In this document: one piece after another, positions 1-5,278 of the stretch
Layout: each line of letters starts with the position of its first letter
Numbering within the stretch: the stretch's first letter is position 1
Assembly (NCBI GenBank): GCA_030429325.1
Contig: JAUICT010000182.1
Coordinates: forward strand, 1 to 5,331
Reading direction: 5' to 3'
Length of the DNA: 5,331 nucleotides
Origin: Bacteroidia bacterium
Lineage (GTDB): Bacteria; Bacteroidota; Bacteroidia; Flavobacteriales; Flavobacteriaceae
Notes under the pieces: model-generated
What the model was told of the DNA's origin: nothing
Database searches by the model: none
The model's input: the letters and a program-made list of their open reading frames with translations, nothing else
Translations under genes and position numbers: made by a program

Positions 1-1283
1 ATAACCGGAGGGATTATTTTAGTGCCAACTTCAATTTCAACAAAAGGCTTACTGAAAACTTGAACCTTTTTACGGGAATCCAATATTCCTCTTTTGATCA
101 AAAGTTGCAAACGGATATTTCAAACAACTACAACAATGAAGGCTTGGTACTGGACCAAAGCAGAAACCAGGATTATAAAATTGAATCCTTGGCGGCCCGT
201 ATGGATTTTGAACAGGTCATTTCCGACAACGTACAGCTGGACTTTGGTGCAAGCTGGAACGAGGCCAAAGCTGATGCGTTCAGTCAGATTGATCAACCTG
301 AATCAGCCCATGGGGACGTTACCAACTACGATTATAAAGAAAGTCTTTATGCCATTTATACAAATGCGGCATCAAGTTTTGGGGAGAAGTTCAAGTTTAA
401 TCTGGGAGCCAGAGTGGAATACAATCAAGTTGAGGGCCAGTTTGAAAAAGACCTACAACCTTTGGTTGAACGTGAAAACACCCGGATTTTTCCCAAAGTG
501 GGTTTGAATTTTACCATAGACAGCACCAAAACCCTTTCGTTGAACTACTCCAGAAACATCAATCGGCCCAATTTTTCCCGAACCAGTTCCGTGAGGGTGT
601 TCATAAACCCCTTTTTGGAAGCAGGGAACAATGTGGATTTGATACCTACGGTCACCAATGAGATTTCCACTAATCTTCAGATTGGGAAGGTGTCTGTCTT
701 TGGAGGTGTCTACACAAATAAGAACCCCAGATATTTTATGATTGGATACAACGAAAACGACACGGTTGCCCTGCTGGCCGAGAACAATCTGGATCAAGAA
801 TCCGGTTATTATCTTGGATTGACGGTGCCATTTTCCCATAAAATCTGGTCTTCGACCAATTCAGTGAGCATGACCTACAACAAAATCAAGGATATATCTG
901 CAGTGTTCACCAAGGCCAAACCCTATCTGTACGTCTACACCGATCAACAGTTGAGAGTTGCGAAAGACACCATCGTTTCTGTAGGAGGATATGCTTTGAC
1001 CCAACGGAAAGAGGGGATTATTGAAAGAAATGGAATGGTAGTGCTGAATGCCTCTGTGACCACCACTTTATTTGAAAAGCTTCAATGTGCCCTTAGGTTC
1101 AATGATATTACCAAAGCCATGAACTATGGTGAAAGCTATTCCATCAATGGAGTGGAGGCCAATGGAACCTATTATGTTGACGGGCGCGAAATGGCCCTGT
1201 CCCTAAAATATAGCTTCGGGGGAGCTACATCCAATACATTTAAAAACAAGAATGTGGATGAGAATCTGGATAGAATCAACTAA
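1..1283 (+). CDS. TonB-dependent receptor-like outer-membrane beta-barrel protein, C-terminal part (5' truncated by window)
   Basis: The frame is open from base 3 to the TAA at 1281-1283 (426 residues) with no start needed inside the window, so the gene begins upstream. The TTG at 60 is only an internal codon. The protein is built of alternating amphipathic strands rich in aromatic residues, as in an outer-membrane barrel. The segment around bases 534-630 (LNYSRNINRPNFSR, then INPFLEAGNN) matches the 'RRI-RP...LNPF...GNP' signature of the Bacteroidetes OMP_b-brl_3 (PF14905) barrel family. The end also fits: a last strand LSLKYSFGG followed by a short charged tail ending in DRIN. Such proteins are usually about 750-950 residues with an N-terminal CarboxypepD_reg-like domain and a plug, so roughly half is missing. 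The transported ligand cannot be told. The gene converges on the PLP decarboxylase with 4 nt between stops. Confidence 0.85.
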   Translation, partial: NRRDYFSANFNFNKRLTENLNLFTGIQYSSFDQKLQTDISNNYNNEGLVLDQSRNQDYKIESLAARMDFEQVISDNVQLDFGASWNEAKADAFSQIDQPESAHGDVTNYDYKESLYAIYTNAASSFGEKFKFNLGARVEYNQVEGQFEKDLQPLVERENTRIFPKVGLNFTIDSTKTLSLNYSRNINRPNFSRTSSVRVFINPFLEAGNNVDLIPTVTNEISTNLQIGKVSVFGGVYTNKNPRYFMIGYNENDTVALLAENNLDQESGYYLGLTVPFSHKIWSSTNSVSMTYNKIKDISAVFTKAKPYLYVYTDQQLRVAKDTIVSVGGYALTQRKEGIIERNGMVVLNASVTTTLFEKLQCALRFNDITKAMNYGESYSINGVEANGTYYVDGREMALSLKYSFGGATSNTFKNKNVDENLDRIN

Positions 1284-1297
1284 GACTCTATCCTTTT
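1268..1297 (+). terminator. Candidate terminator straddling the two convergent stop codons
   Basis: GGATAGA (1268-1274) and TCTATCC (1287-1293) form a perfect 7-bp inverted repeat with a 12-nt loop, followed on the + strand by TTTT (1294-1297). It overlaps the stop codons of both convergent genes, and the 4-nt gap leaves no room for another terminator. The T-tract is short and the stem is only moderately GC-rich. On the minus strand no T-run follows, so the structure may stop + strand transcription better than the reverse. Confidence 0.4.
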
Positions 1298-2736
1298 GCC
1301 AATTTTTCCTCTATTTCTGTTGCAAAGCCGCTGCAGAGCTCCAAGGTTTCCTTCACATCATCCAAGGTGGTTCTAGGATTGATCAAACACATCCGCAAGA
1401 CAATCTGTCCATGGAGGATGGTGGTGACCAGTAAAGCCTTTCTGGAGGACACCACTTTTTCAGAAATGTACTGGTTGATGCCATCCAGTTCCTTATCGGT
1501 ATACCTTTTGGAAATGGGATTGTACCTAAAATTGATGACGGCCAAAGTAGCCGGAAAAACTACTTCCCAACGTTTGCTTTTGCGTAAAATGCCTTCTGTG
1601 GCCTCGGCAAGCTCAATATTATAGCTGATGGCATTCCGAAATTCTTGAAGACCAAAGGTTTTTAGGGACATATAAAATTTTAGTGCCCTAAACCTTCGGG
1701 TCAGCTGGATACCATGATCGTAAAAGTTGATTTCAGACGTGTTCCCCTCAATGTCCCTCAAGTATTCAGGCTTTTCGGTAAAGGTGTGGCTCAGATATTT
1801 GTGGTTGCGGACCAATAAACAGCCCATTTCATAGGGTTGATAAAACCATTTGTGGGGATCTACAGTAAGCGAATCTGCTTTTTCGATGCCCTTCATCAAG
1901 GATTTTCCTGTTTTTGATAAAATAGCCGCTGCACCATAAGCGCCATCGATGTGGAACCAGATATCTTCCTTTTTACAGATAGAGGCCAGTTCGGAAAGGG
2001 GGTCTACTGTGCCTGTATTGGTAGTTCCCGAAGTGGCGATTAGGCAGAAGGGCATAAGACCTTCCAATCGGTCTTTGGCAATACAGTTCTTGAGTTTGTT
2101 CACTGAAAATTTAAACTCACTATCTGTGGGAATGATACGAATCTGTTCCTTTTTGAATCCCAATACGCGAATGGCCTTGATGTTGGAGGAATGGGCCTGG
2201 TCCGAGAGATAAATGATGGCTTTGGAAAAATCATCCCCACATTTGATTCTTCGGGCAGTGGTCAAAGCAGTTAAATTGGCCATGGAGCCCCCGCTGGTAA
2301 AAATACCTCCCCCTTTTTTCTTTGGAAATCCAAAAATTTTCAGCAACCATTGAATGGTGACAATTTCTAATTCTGCCGCAGCCGGGGAGGCTGCCCATCC
2401 CCCTGAGAAAATATTGTATCCTGTTGCAAGGGTATCGGCCATGGCACTGATATAATTGCTGGGACCGGGAACAAAGGAATACGATTTGGGGTGCGACATG
2501 AGTGTGCTCTTCGTCATGACCTTTTCCAGTACAAAATTGAGTACTTCTTTGGGTTCTGTTCCCATTTCGGGTGCTTCTTCCAAAAAGAGGGTGTCCATTT
2601 CTTCCCGAGATCCCAAGGCTACGGGTAGTTTTTCTTTTTGGGTATCATGATGCTCCACTATGGCGTCTATGATTTGATAGCCATAAGAGGTCATTTCTTC
2701 TTTCGTAAGCTCTAGTTGGGAACGATTCTTCTTCAT
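1288..2736 (-). CDS. Group II pyridoxal-phosphate-dependent decarboxylase (aromatic amino acid/diaminobutyrate decarboxylase-like)
   Basis: A cytoplasmic PLP enzyme of fold type I (Pyridoxal_deC, PF00282), expected to decarboxylate an L-amino acid to an amine. Counting from the ATG at 2736 (482 aa), SLTVDPHKWFYQP carries the Schiff-base lysine Lys296. SDQAHSS holds His182, which stacks on the PLP ring. HIDGAYG has Asp264, which pairs with the pyridine nitrogen. ATSGTTNTGTVDPL (about 234-247) and TSGGSMANL (about 148-156) are the conserved cofactor and phosphate-binding segments. The length matches the family (about 470-500). The frame extends to a TTG at 2796, but a promoter -7 box lies between the TTG and this ATG, so the ATG is preferred. 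The gene stands alone, divergent from the redox module. Substrate is not predictable; aromatic amino acids, diaminobutyrate or glutamate are all possible. Many relatives carry only a generic decarboxylase label. Confidence 0.92.
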   Translation of the reverse strand: MKKNRSQLELTKEEMTSYGYQIIDAIVEHHDTQKEKLPVALGSREEMDTLFLEEAPEMGTEPKEVLNFVLEKVMTKSTLMSHPKSYSFVPGPSNYISAMADTLATGYNIFSGGWAASPAAAELEIVTIQWLLKIFGFPKKKGGGIFTSGGSMANLTALTTARRIKCGDDFSKAIIYLSDQAHSSNIKAIRVLGFKKEQIRIIPTDSEFKFSVNKLKNCIAKDRLEGLMPFCLIATSGTTNTGTVDPLSELASICKKEDIWFHIDGAYGAAAILSKTGKSLMKGIEKADSLTVDPHKWFYQPYEMGCLLVRNHKYLSHTFTEKPEYLRDIEGNTSEINFYDHGIQLTRRFRALKFYMSLKTFGLQEFRNAISYNIELAEATEGILRKSKRWEVVFPATLAVINFRYNPISKRYTDKELDGINQYISEKVVSSRKALLVTTILHGQIVLRMCLINPRTTLDDVKETLELCSGFATEIEEKLAKG

Positions 2737-2759
2737 GAGGTTGCTTTTGTTTCCAACCG

Positions 2760-2767
2760 CAAAAGTA
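2760..2767 (-). promoter_or_regulatory. Flavobacterial -7 promoter element of the decarboxylase gene
   Basis: Read on the minus strand the sequence is TACTTTTG followed by C, a full match to the Bacteroidetes sigma-A -7 consensus TAnnTTTG. It lies 23 nt upstream of the ATG at 2736, giving a short leader of about 15-20 nt. The nearest upstream TTG (minus strand, 2796-2794) is 26 nt away, a little beyond the usual 17-23 nt spacer, so the -33 part is weak. Confidence 0.5.
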
Positions 2768-2863
2768 CCATATTTTGACTTGGAAGCCAGTTGCAAGAAG
2801 ATGGGTTTTCAAAGAATGGGATTCTTAAAATGTAGGTATAGAGCAAAAAAATAAGATAAAAAA

Positions 2864-2894
2864 TTTTATAAATAAGGAATCCTAACTATATTTG
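2864..2894 (+). promoter_or_regulatory. Promoter of the thioredoxin-like gene (TATATTTG)
   Basis: TATATTTG at 2887-2894 fits TAnnTTTG exactly. A TTTT at 2864-2867, 19 nt upstream, is a poor match to the -33 TTTG/TTG box. The predicted start lies near 2900, giving a leader of about 30 nt that is A-rich just before the ATG, as is usual in flavobacteria. A palindromic operator fills the spacer and ends one base before the -7 box. Confidence 0.65.
2873..2885. promoter_or_regulatory. Operator copy 1: TAAGGAATCCTAA palindrome
   Basis: A 6+1+6 palindrome with one mismatch (TAAGGA-A-TCCTAA), one base upstream of the TATATTTG box. It differs at a single position from copy 2 upstream of the exported-protein gene. 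Its placement between -33 and -7 would let a bound protein block RNA polymerase. The likely ligand is the MarR protein encoded 1.3 kb downstream; this is inference from recurrence and from resemblance to SlyA-type boxes. Confidence 0.65.
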
Positions 2895-2929
2895 CATAGC
2901 AATAGTGCTACAACTTAAAATAAACAAAA

Positions 2930-3163
2930 ATGAGTAAAGCAATTTTTTATCATGCAGGCTGCCCTGTATGTGTAGGAGCGGAAATCGAAATCATTGATTT
3001 AGTGGGGGTTGAAAATCTTGATATTGTCCATTTGGGAGAAAAGAAAGAGCAAATATCCATTGCGGAAGACTTTGGTGTTAAGTCGGTTCCTGCTTTAGTG
3101 ACGCCCAACGGGCATGTGTTGCATATCAACTTTGGGGCCTCTTTGGAAGATGTAAAGTCTTAG
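2930..3163 (+). CDS. Small thioredoxin/glutaredoxin-like protein with CPVC active site
   Basis: 77 residues. The first strand and helix are SKAIFYHAGCPVCVGAEIEI, with the redox pair Cys11 and Cys14 (CPVC). A second strand follows (LDIVHLG), then SVPALV, whose Pro54 is in the position of the thioredoxin cis-proline facing the active site. The chain ends in a short strand (HVLHINFG) and helix. It is shorter than classical thioredoxin (about 105 aa) and is close to the minimal glutaredoxin/NrdH-size fold. There is no signal peptide, so it is cytoplasmic. The ATG at 2930 follows an A-rich leader and a promoter. It is the first gene of the module; the operator upstream and the downstream redox-type genes suggest thiol-disulfide chemistry under MarR control. 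The partner protein is unknown. Fold is confident, role is inferred. Confidence 0.85.
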   Translation: MSKAIFYHAGCPVCVGAEIEIIDLVGVENLDIVHLGEKKEQISIAEDFGVKSVPALVTPNGHVLHINFGASLEDVKS

Positions 3164-3195
3164 TTTGAATTTAATAGTTAGGAATCCTAAATTTA
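3164..3195 (+). promoter_or_regulatory. Probable internal promoter before the exported-protein gene
   Basis: TTTG at 3164-3167 is separated by 20 nt from TAAATTTA (3188-3195), which matches TAnnTTTG except for the last base. The -7-like octamer shares its first three bases with the right arm of operator copy 2, the same geometry as at the marR promoter. It could drive the exported protein and DUF2024 genes separately from the thioredoxin-like gene. The imperfect -7 box keeps confidence moderate. Confidence 0.45.
3178..3190. promoter_or_regulatory. Operator copy 2: perfect TTAGGAATCCTAA palindrome
   Basis: TTAGGA-A-TCCTAA is a perfect 6+1+6 inverted repeat lying 14 nt after the thioredoxin-like stop codon and 10 nt before the next ATG. 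It is the best copy of the element seen three times in this window, always at a gene front. The resemblance to the SlyA/RovA-type MarR box TTAGCAAGCTAA supports a MarR-family ligand. Confidence 0.7.
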
Positions 3196-3200
3196 TAAAA

Positions 3201-3923
3201 ATGAAAATGTTTCGAACGATTATACTTGGTATTGCAGCTTGTGGTTTTATCCATGATTCCATCGCTCAAGAAAGCAATTATGATACCGATGATTTTGCTA
3301 TCCAGTCCGTACAAATTTCCCATGACCCAGATTTGGGTGTACTAGTATGGGAAGTAATGGTCAAAGGTCAAGCAGGTAATACGGTGCCCGTACCAAATGG
3401 ACAGTTGGATGGTGCGCCCGTTTTGGGGTATGTTTTCCCCACAAGTTTGGAATCCACGGATATTGGTTTTGGAAATACAGACGGGATTGTGGCTTTGGCC
3501 CTAACATCGCATCCAGATTTTGATGACACCCCTCTTTGGGACGAAAACAATGATGCCAATTATACAAATGATGGTATTGTTTGGCATCCCCATTGGGTAA
3601 TTTTGACTGAGGACAAACGTGTACCGGGAGGGTTGTCGGTAAAACAGTTCAAAAAAGCGGATGAAACCGTAGTGCTGCCTCCAACCAATCCAGGAATGCC
3701 TATGTATATGGACTCACCAGGATATCCCGTGGTTACTAAACGGCAAACCATTAAGGTTGTGGTGCCTAAATATCGTATGAATAATAGAACGGATTTTAAA
3801 TACGATGGCGTAACGGCTTTTATGAAGGTGAACACAAGCATGGATAACATACCCATGCTGGGGGTGTATCAGGTTTTTAGTGTTGCAAGTGGTGATCTTT
3901 CATTGCCATTTACTGTAAAATAG
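3201..3923 (+). CDS. Exported protein of unknown function, conserved-looking His/Asp-rich motifs
   Basis: 240 residues from the ATG at 3201. The frame runs back to a TTG at 3165, but that start would place operator copy 2 inside the gene and bury the signal peptide, so it is rejected. Residues 1-22 (basic MKMFR, hydrophobic IILGIAACGF, then SIA before Gln23) look like a Sec signal peptide cut after Ala22. IAAC with Cys14 loosely resembles a lipobox, so a lipoprotein is possible but would have a very short signal. The mature part is beta-rich with notable clusters: SHPDFDDTPLWDENND (about 103-118), NDGIVWHPHWVIL (123-135) and a Pro/Met run PPTNPGMPMYMDSPGYP (160-176). The His and Asp clustering hints at metal binding, unproven. 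No named domain is recognised. Its stop is 4 nt before the DUF2024 start, so the two are cotranscribed. Confidence 0.85.
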   Translation: MKMFRTIILGIAACGFIHDSIAQESNYDTDDFAIQSVQISHDPDLGVLVWEVMVKGQAGNTVPVPNGQLDGAPVLGYVFPTSLESTDIGFGNTDGIVALALTSHPDFDDTPLWDENNDANYTNDGIVWHPHWVILTEDKRVPGGLSVKQFKKADETVVLPPTNPGMPMYMDSPGYPVVTKRQTIKVVVPKYRMNNRTDFKYDGVTAFMKVNTSMDNIPMLGVYQVFSVASGDLSLPFTVK

Positions 3924-3927
3924 TGTG

Positions 3928-4191
3928 ATGAAAGTTGCTGTTTGGGATACCTATGTACAACGTATGGATGGCAATACCATGCACTTTGATATTTTAGTGC
4001 CCAGTACGTTGCAGGACACCACTGCCATTTTTTCCTATGGCAGGGAGTATTTAGAAACCAAATCTTTTGGGACAGGGCAATTATCAACTGAAGAATGTAG
4101 GTTTTGCCATATACAAGCTGTGCCAGATGAAGTGGCCTTGAAAATCCAAGAAAAAGGATATTATATTATTGAAATGGAAAATTGCACCTAA
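3928..4191 (+). CDS. DUF2024 family protein
   Basis: 87 residues. It matches my recall of the DUF2024 family (PF09630): N-terminal MKVAVWDTYVQRMDGNTMHF-DILVP, a middle segment of the form IFSYGREYL, and the hallmark LSTEECRFCHIQ with Cys57, Cys60 and His61, then a Gly-Tyr-Tyr-Ile-Ile-Glu-Met end. No signal peptide, so cytoplasmic. The biochemical function of the family is not known to me; the CxxCH suggests metal or thiol chemistry. The ATG at 3928 is preferred over the GTG at 3925, which lies 1 nt after the previous stop codon. The 4-nt spacing from the exported-protein gene implies translational coupling in one operon. A hairpin with a T-tract follows 22 nt after the stop. Confidence 0.9.
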   Translation: MKVAVWDTYVQRMDGNTMHFDILVPSTLQDTTAIFSYGREYLETKSFGTGQLSTEECRFCHIQAVPDEVALKIQEKGYYIIEMENCT

Positions 4192-4214
4192 TTTAATTAG
4201 GATTACTAACTTTG
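4182..4214 (+). promoter_or_regulatory. Promoter of the marR-globin operon (TTG-N22-TAACTTTG)
   Basis: TTG at 4182-4184, at the very end of the DUF2024 gene, is 22 nt from TAACTTTG (4207-4214), an exact TAnnTTTG match. The -7 box overlaps the right arm of operator copy 3, which fits autoregulation. Initiation would fall near 4220, inside the left stem of the following terminator-like hairpin, so transcripts from this promoter should not form it. Confidence 0.6.
4197..4209. promoter_or_regulatory. Operator copy 3: TTAGGATTACTAA (one mismatch)
   Basis: TTAGGA-T-TACTAA is the same element with one mismatch in the right arm. It overlaps the first three bases of the marR -7 box, the arrangement expected for autorepression by a MarR protein. 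Left arm, spacing and position relative to the -7 box agree with copy 2. Confidence 0.65.
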
Positions 4215-4248
4215 CCTGTCGAAAAGCCTTTGGCAGGCATTGTTTTTT
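4214..4248 (+). terminator. Rho-independent-type terminator between DUF2024 and marR
   Basis: GCCTGTC (4214-4220) pairs with GGCAGGC (4232-4238) over 7 bp including one G-T(U) wobble, with an 11-nt loop. It is followed by ATTG and six T (4243-4248) running directly into the marR ATG. It would end transcripts coming from the exported protein-DUF2024 operon. It sits downstream of the marR -7 box, so read-through RNA forms the hairpin while marR's own transcript starts within it. Confidence 0.6.
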
Positions 4249-4854
4249 ATGAAGAAAAGTATTTTTGATACAAAACAGCAACAGCAAGATCTTTCCAGTA
4301 AAATTGTGGCAGGCCTGGAGCGTATTTCCCAAGCTTTTAAAGTATTGTTATGGGAAAAAGCCAAAAGTTTGGGGCTGAGCCCCATCCAGATTCAAATCCT
4401 GATTTTTGTGGCCTATCACAAAACAGGCTACAACAATGTTAGTTTTTTGGCCAAGGAATTCAATGTAACAAAGCCAACTATTAGCGATGCCATTAAAGTT
4501 TTGGAAAGAAAAGGTCTTATCACAAAAGACCACTCTTCTGAGGATAGTAGGAGTTACTCCATTTTTTTGTCGGATAAGGGAAAGGAAGTGGTAACGGAAA
4601 CCGAAGATTTTGCCAACCCTTTGGCAACGCAATTGGAAAGTGCATCCAACAGTGAAAAGGAAACGCTGTTCAAGACCTTGGGCAACCTTATTTATCAGTT
4701 GAACCAGCAGGGAATTCTAACGGTGCAACGAACTTGTTTTGCCTGTAAATTTTATACAAAAGACGGTACCGGTCATTATTGTCGCTTACTGGAAAGAAAG
4801 TTAAGGCATTCCGATATCCGCTTGGACTGTGATGAATTCCAAGAAAAAGCTTAG
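4249..4854 (+). CDS. MarR-family transcriptional regulator with C-terminal four-cysteine extension
   Basis: 201 residues. Residues 42-115 form the MarR winged helix-turn-helix: SPIQIQILIF, the HTH LAKEFNVTKPTISDAIKVLE with recognition helix about 75-87, and the wing KDHSSEDSRSYSIFLSDKG holding the family D-x-R (Asp99, Arg101). Helical segments before and after serve dimerisation. Beyond the usual end (about 140-160 aa) is an extension with Cys163, Cys166, Cys178 and Cys194 (C-x2-C-x11-C-x15-C, ending RLDCDEF). This resembles extensions I recall in some Bacteroidetes MarR proteins, and could bind zinc or an iron-sulfur cluster or sense thiol-reactive species. The ATG at 4249 is chosen; the TTG at 4240 lies within the terminator tail. 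It is co-transcribed with the globin (7 nt apart) and probably represses through the three palindromes nearby. Family certain; signal and targets inferred. Confidence 0.92.
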   Translation: MKKSIFDTKQQQQDLSSKIVAGLERISQAFKVLLWEKAKSLGLSPIQIQILIFVAYHKTGYNNVSFLAKEFNVTKPTISDAIKVLERKGLITKDHSSEDSRSYSIFLSDKGKEVVTETEDFANPLATQLESASNSEKETLFKTLGNLIYQLNQQGILTVQRTCFACKFYTKDGTGHYCRLLERKLRHSDIRLDCDEFQEKA

Positions 4855-4861
4855 ATCACCT

Positions 4862-5278
4862 ATGCAGAAACAAGATATTGAAAACAGGGAGGATGTTTCA
4901 AAATTGGTACACCGGTTCTATGAAAAAGTTCGCGCCGATGCCGAGATAGGGCATTTTTTTAATGATACCATTACGGACTGGCCCGAGCACATGGAAAAAC
5001 TGACCGACTTTTGGGAAACCAACCTCTTTTTTGTCCAAAAATATAAGGGAAACCCCTTGTTGGTGCATGCAGAGTTGGATAAGGAAATGGGGTATTCCAT
5101 AACCGATTATCATTTTGGAATATGGCTACGCCATTGGATCGCTACTTTGGATACGTATTTTATTGGTCCAAATGCGGAGAAAGCCAAGCAGCGGGCTAGA
5201 AACATCAGTGTTCGTATGTTCATCACCATTTTTGAGCAACGGAAAAGGGATGGTGTCCTAAATCAATCCAAAGATTAG
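4862..5278 (+). CDS. Group III truncated hemoglobin
   Basis: 138 residues, cytoplasmic, family length (about 120-140). The pattern follows group III (P-type) globins such as Campylobacter jejuni Ctb: DIENREDVSKLVHRFYEKV with Tyr20 at B10, WPEHMEKLTDFW with His43 at E7, YKGNPLLVHAEL with His69 as the proximal heme ligand (F8), and FGIWLRHW with Trp88 at G8. RAR-x-I follows in the last helices. Assignments are by motif alignment from memory. Members bind O2 and NO and are linked with NO or oxygen stress, but their exact reaction is unsettled. Start choice: ATG 4862, 7 nt after the marR stop, gives the usual short N-terminus; ATG 4832 (10 extra residues, overlapping marR) is the alternative. Coupling to marR implies control by the same regulator. 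The last 4 nt overlap the convergent gene. Confidence 0.93.
   Translation: MQKQDIENREDVSKLVHRFYEKVRADAEIGHFFNDTITDWPEHMEKLTDFWETNLFFVQKYKGNPLLVHAELDKEMGYSITDYHFGIWLRHWIATLDTYFIGPNAEKAKQRARNISVRMFITIFEQRKRDGVLNQSKD

Noticed and set aside
453..839. Open frame of 128 codons on the minus strand inside the receptor gene
   Set aside because: It is fully antisense to a protein with clear family motifs, has no promoter or recognisable domain, and is a shadow frame.
1252..1434. Plus-strand 60-codon open frame across the receptor/decarboxylase junction
   Set aside because: It overlaps both convergent genes out of frame and has no promoter or recognisable protein content.
1288..2736. Naming the decarboxylase gadB or a tyrosine decarboxylase
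   Set aside because: The conserved segments are shared by all group II decarboxylases and nothing in the neighbourhood (no antiporter or permease) points to a substrate.
2897..2910. Small inverted repeat TAGCA-ATAG-TGCTA just downstream of the TATATTTG box
   Set aside because: Five base pairs with a 4-nt loop is too weak to call a regulatory hairpin; at most it may fold at the mRNA 5' end.
3225..3245. Possible lipobox IAAC (Cys14) in the exported protein
   Set aside because: The signal before the cysteine would be only 13 residues, and a better signal peptidase I site (SIA before Gln23) follows; left as an alternative, not called.
3560..3856. Minus-strand open frame of 98 codons (and others at 3361-3567, 3869-4087, 4084-4332, 4348-4632)
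   Set aside because: All are antisense to well-supported + strand genes, overlap each other or the regulatory region, and show no coherent protein features.
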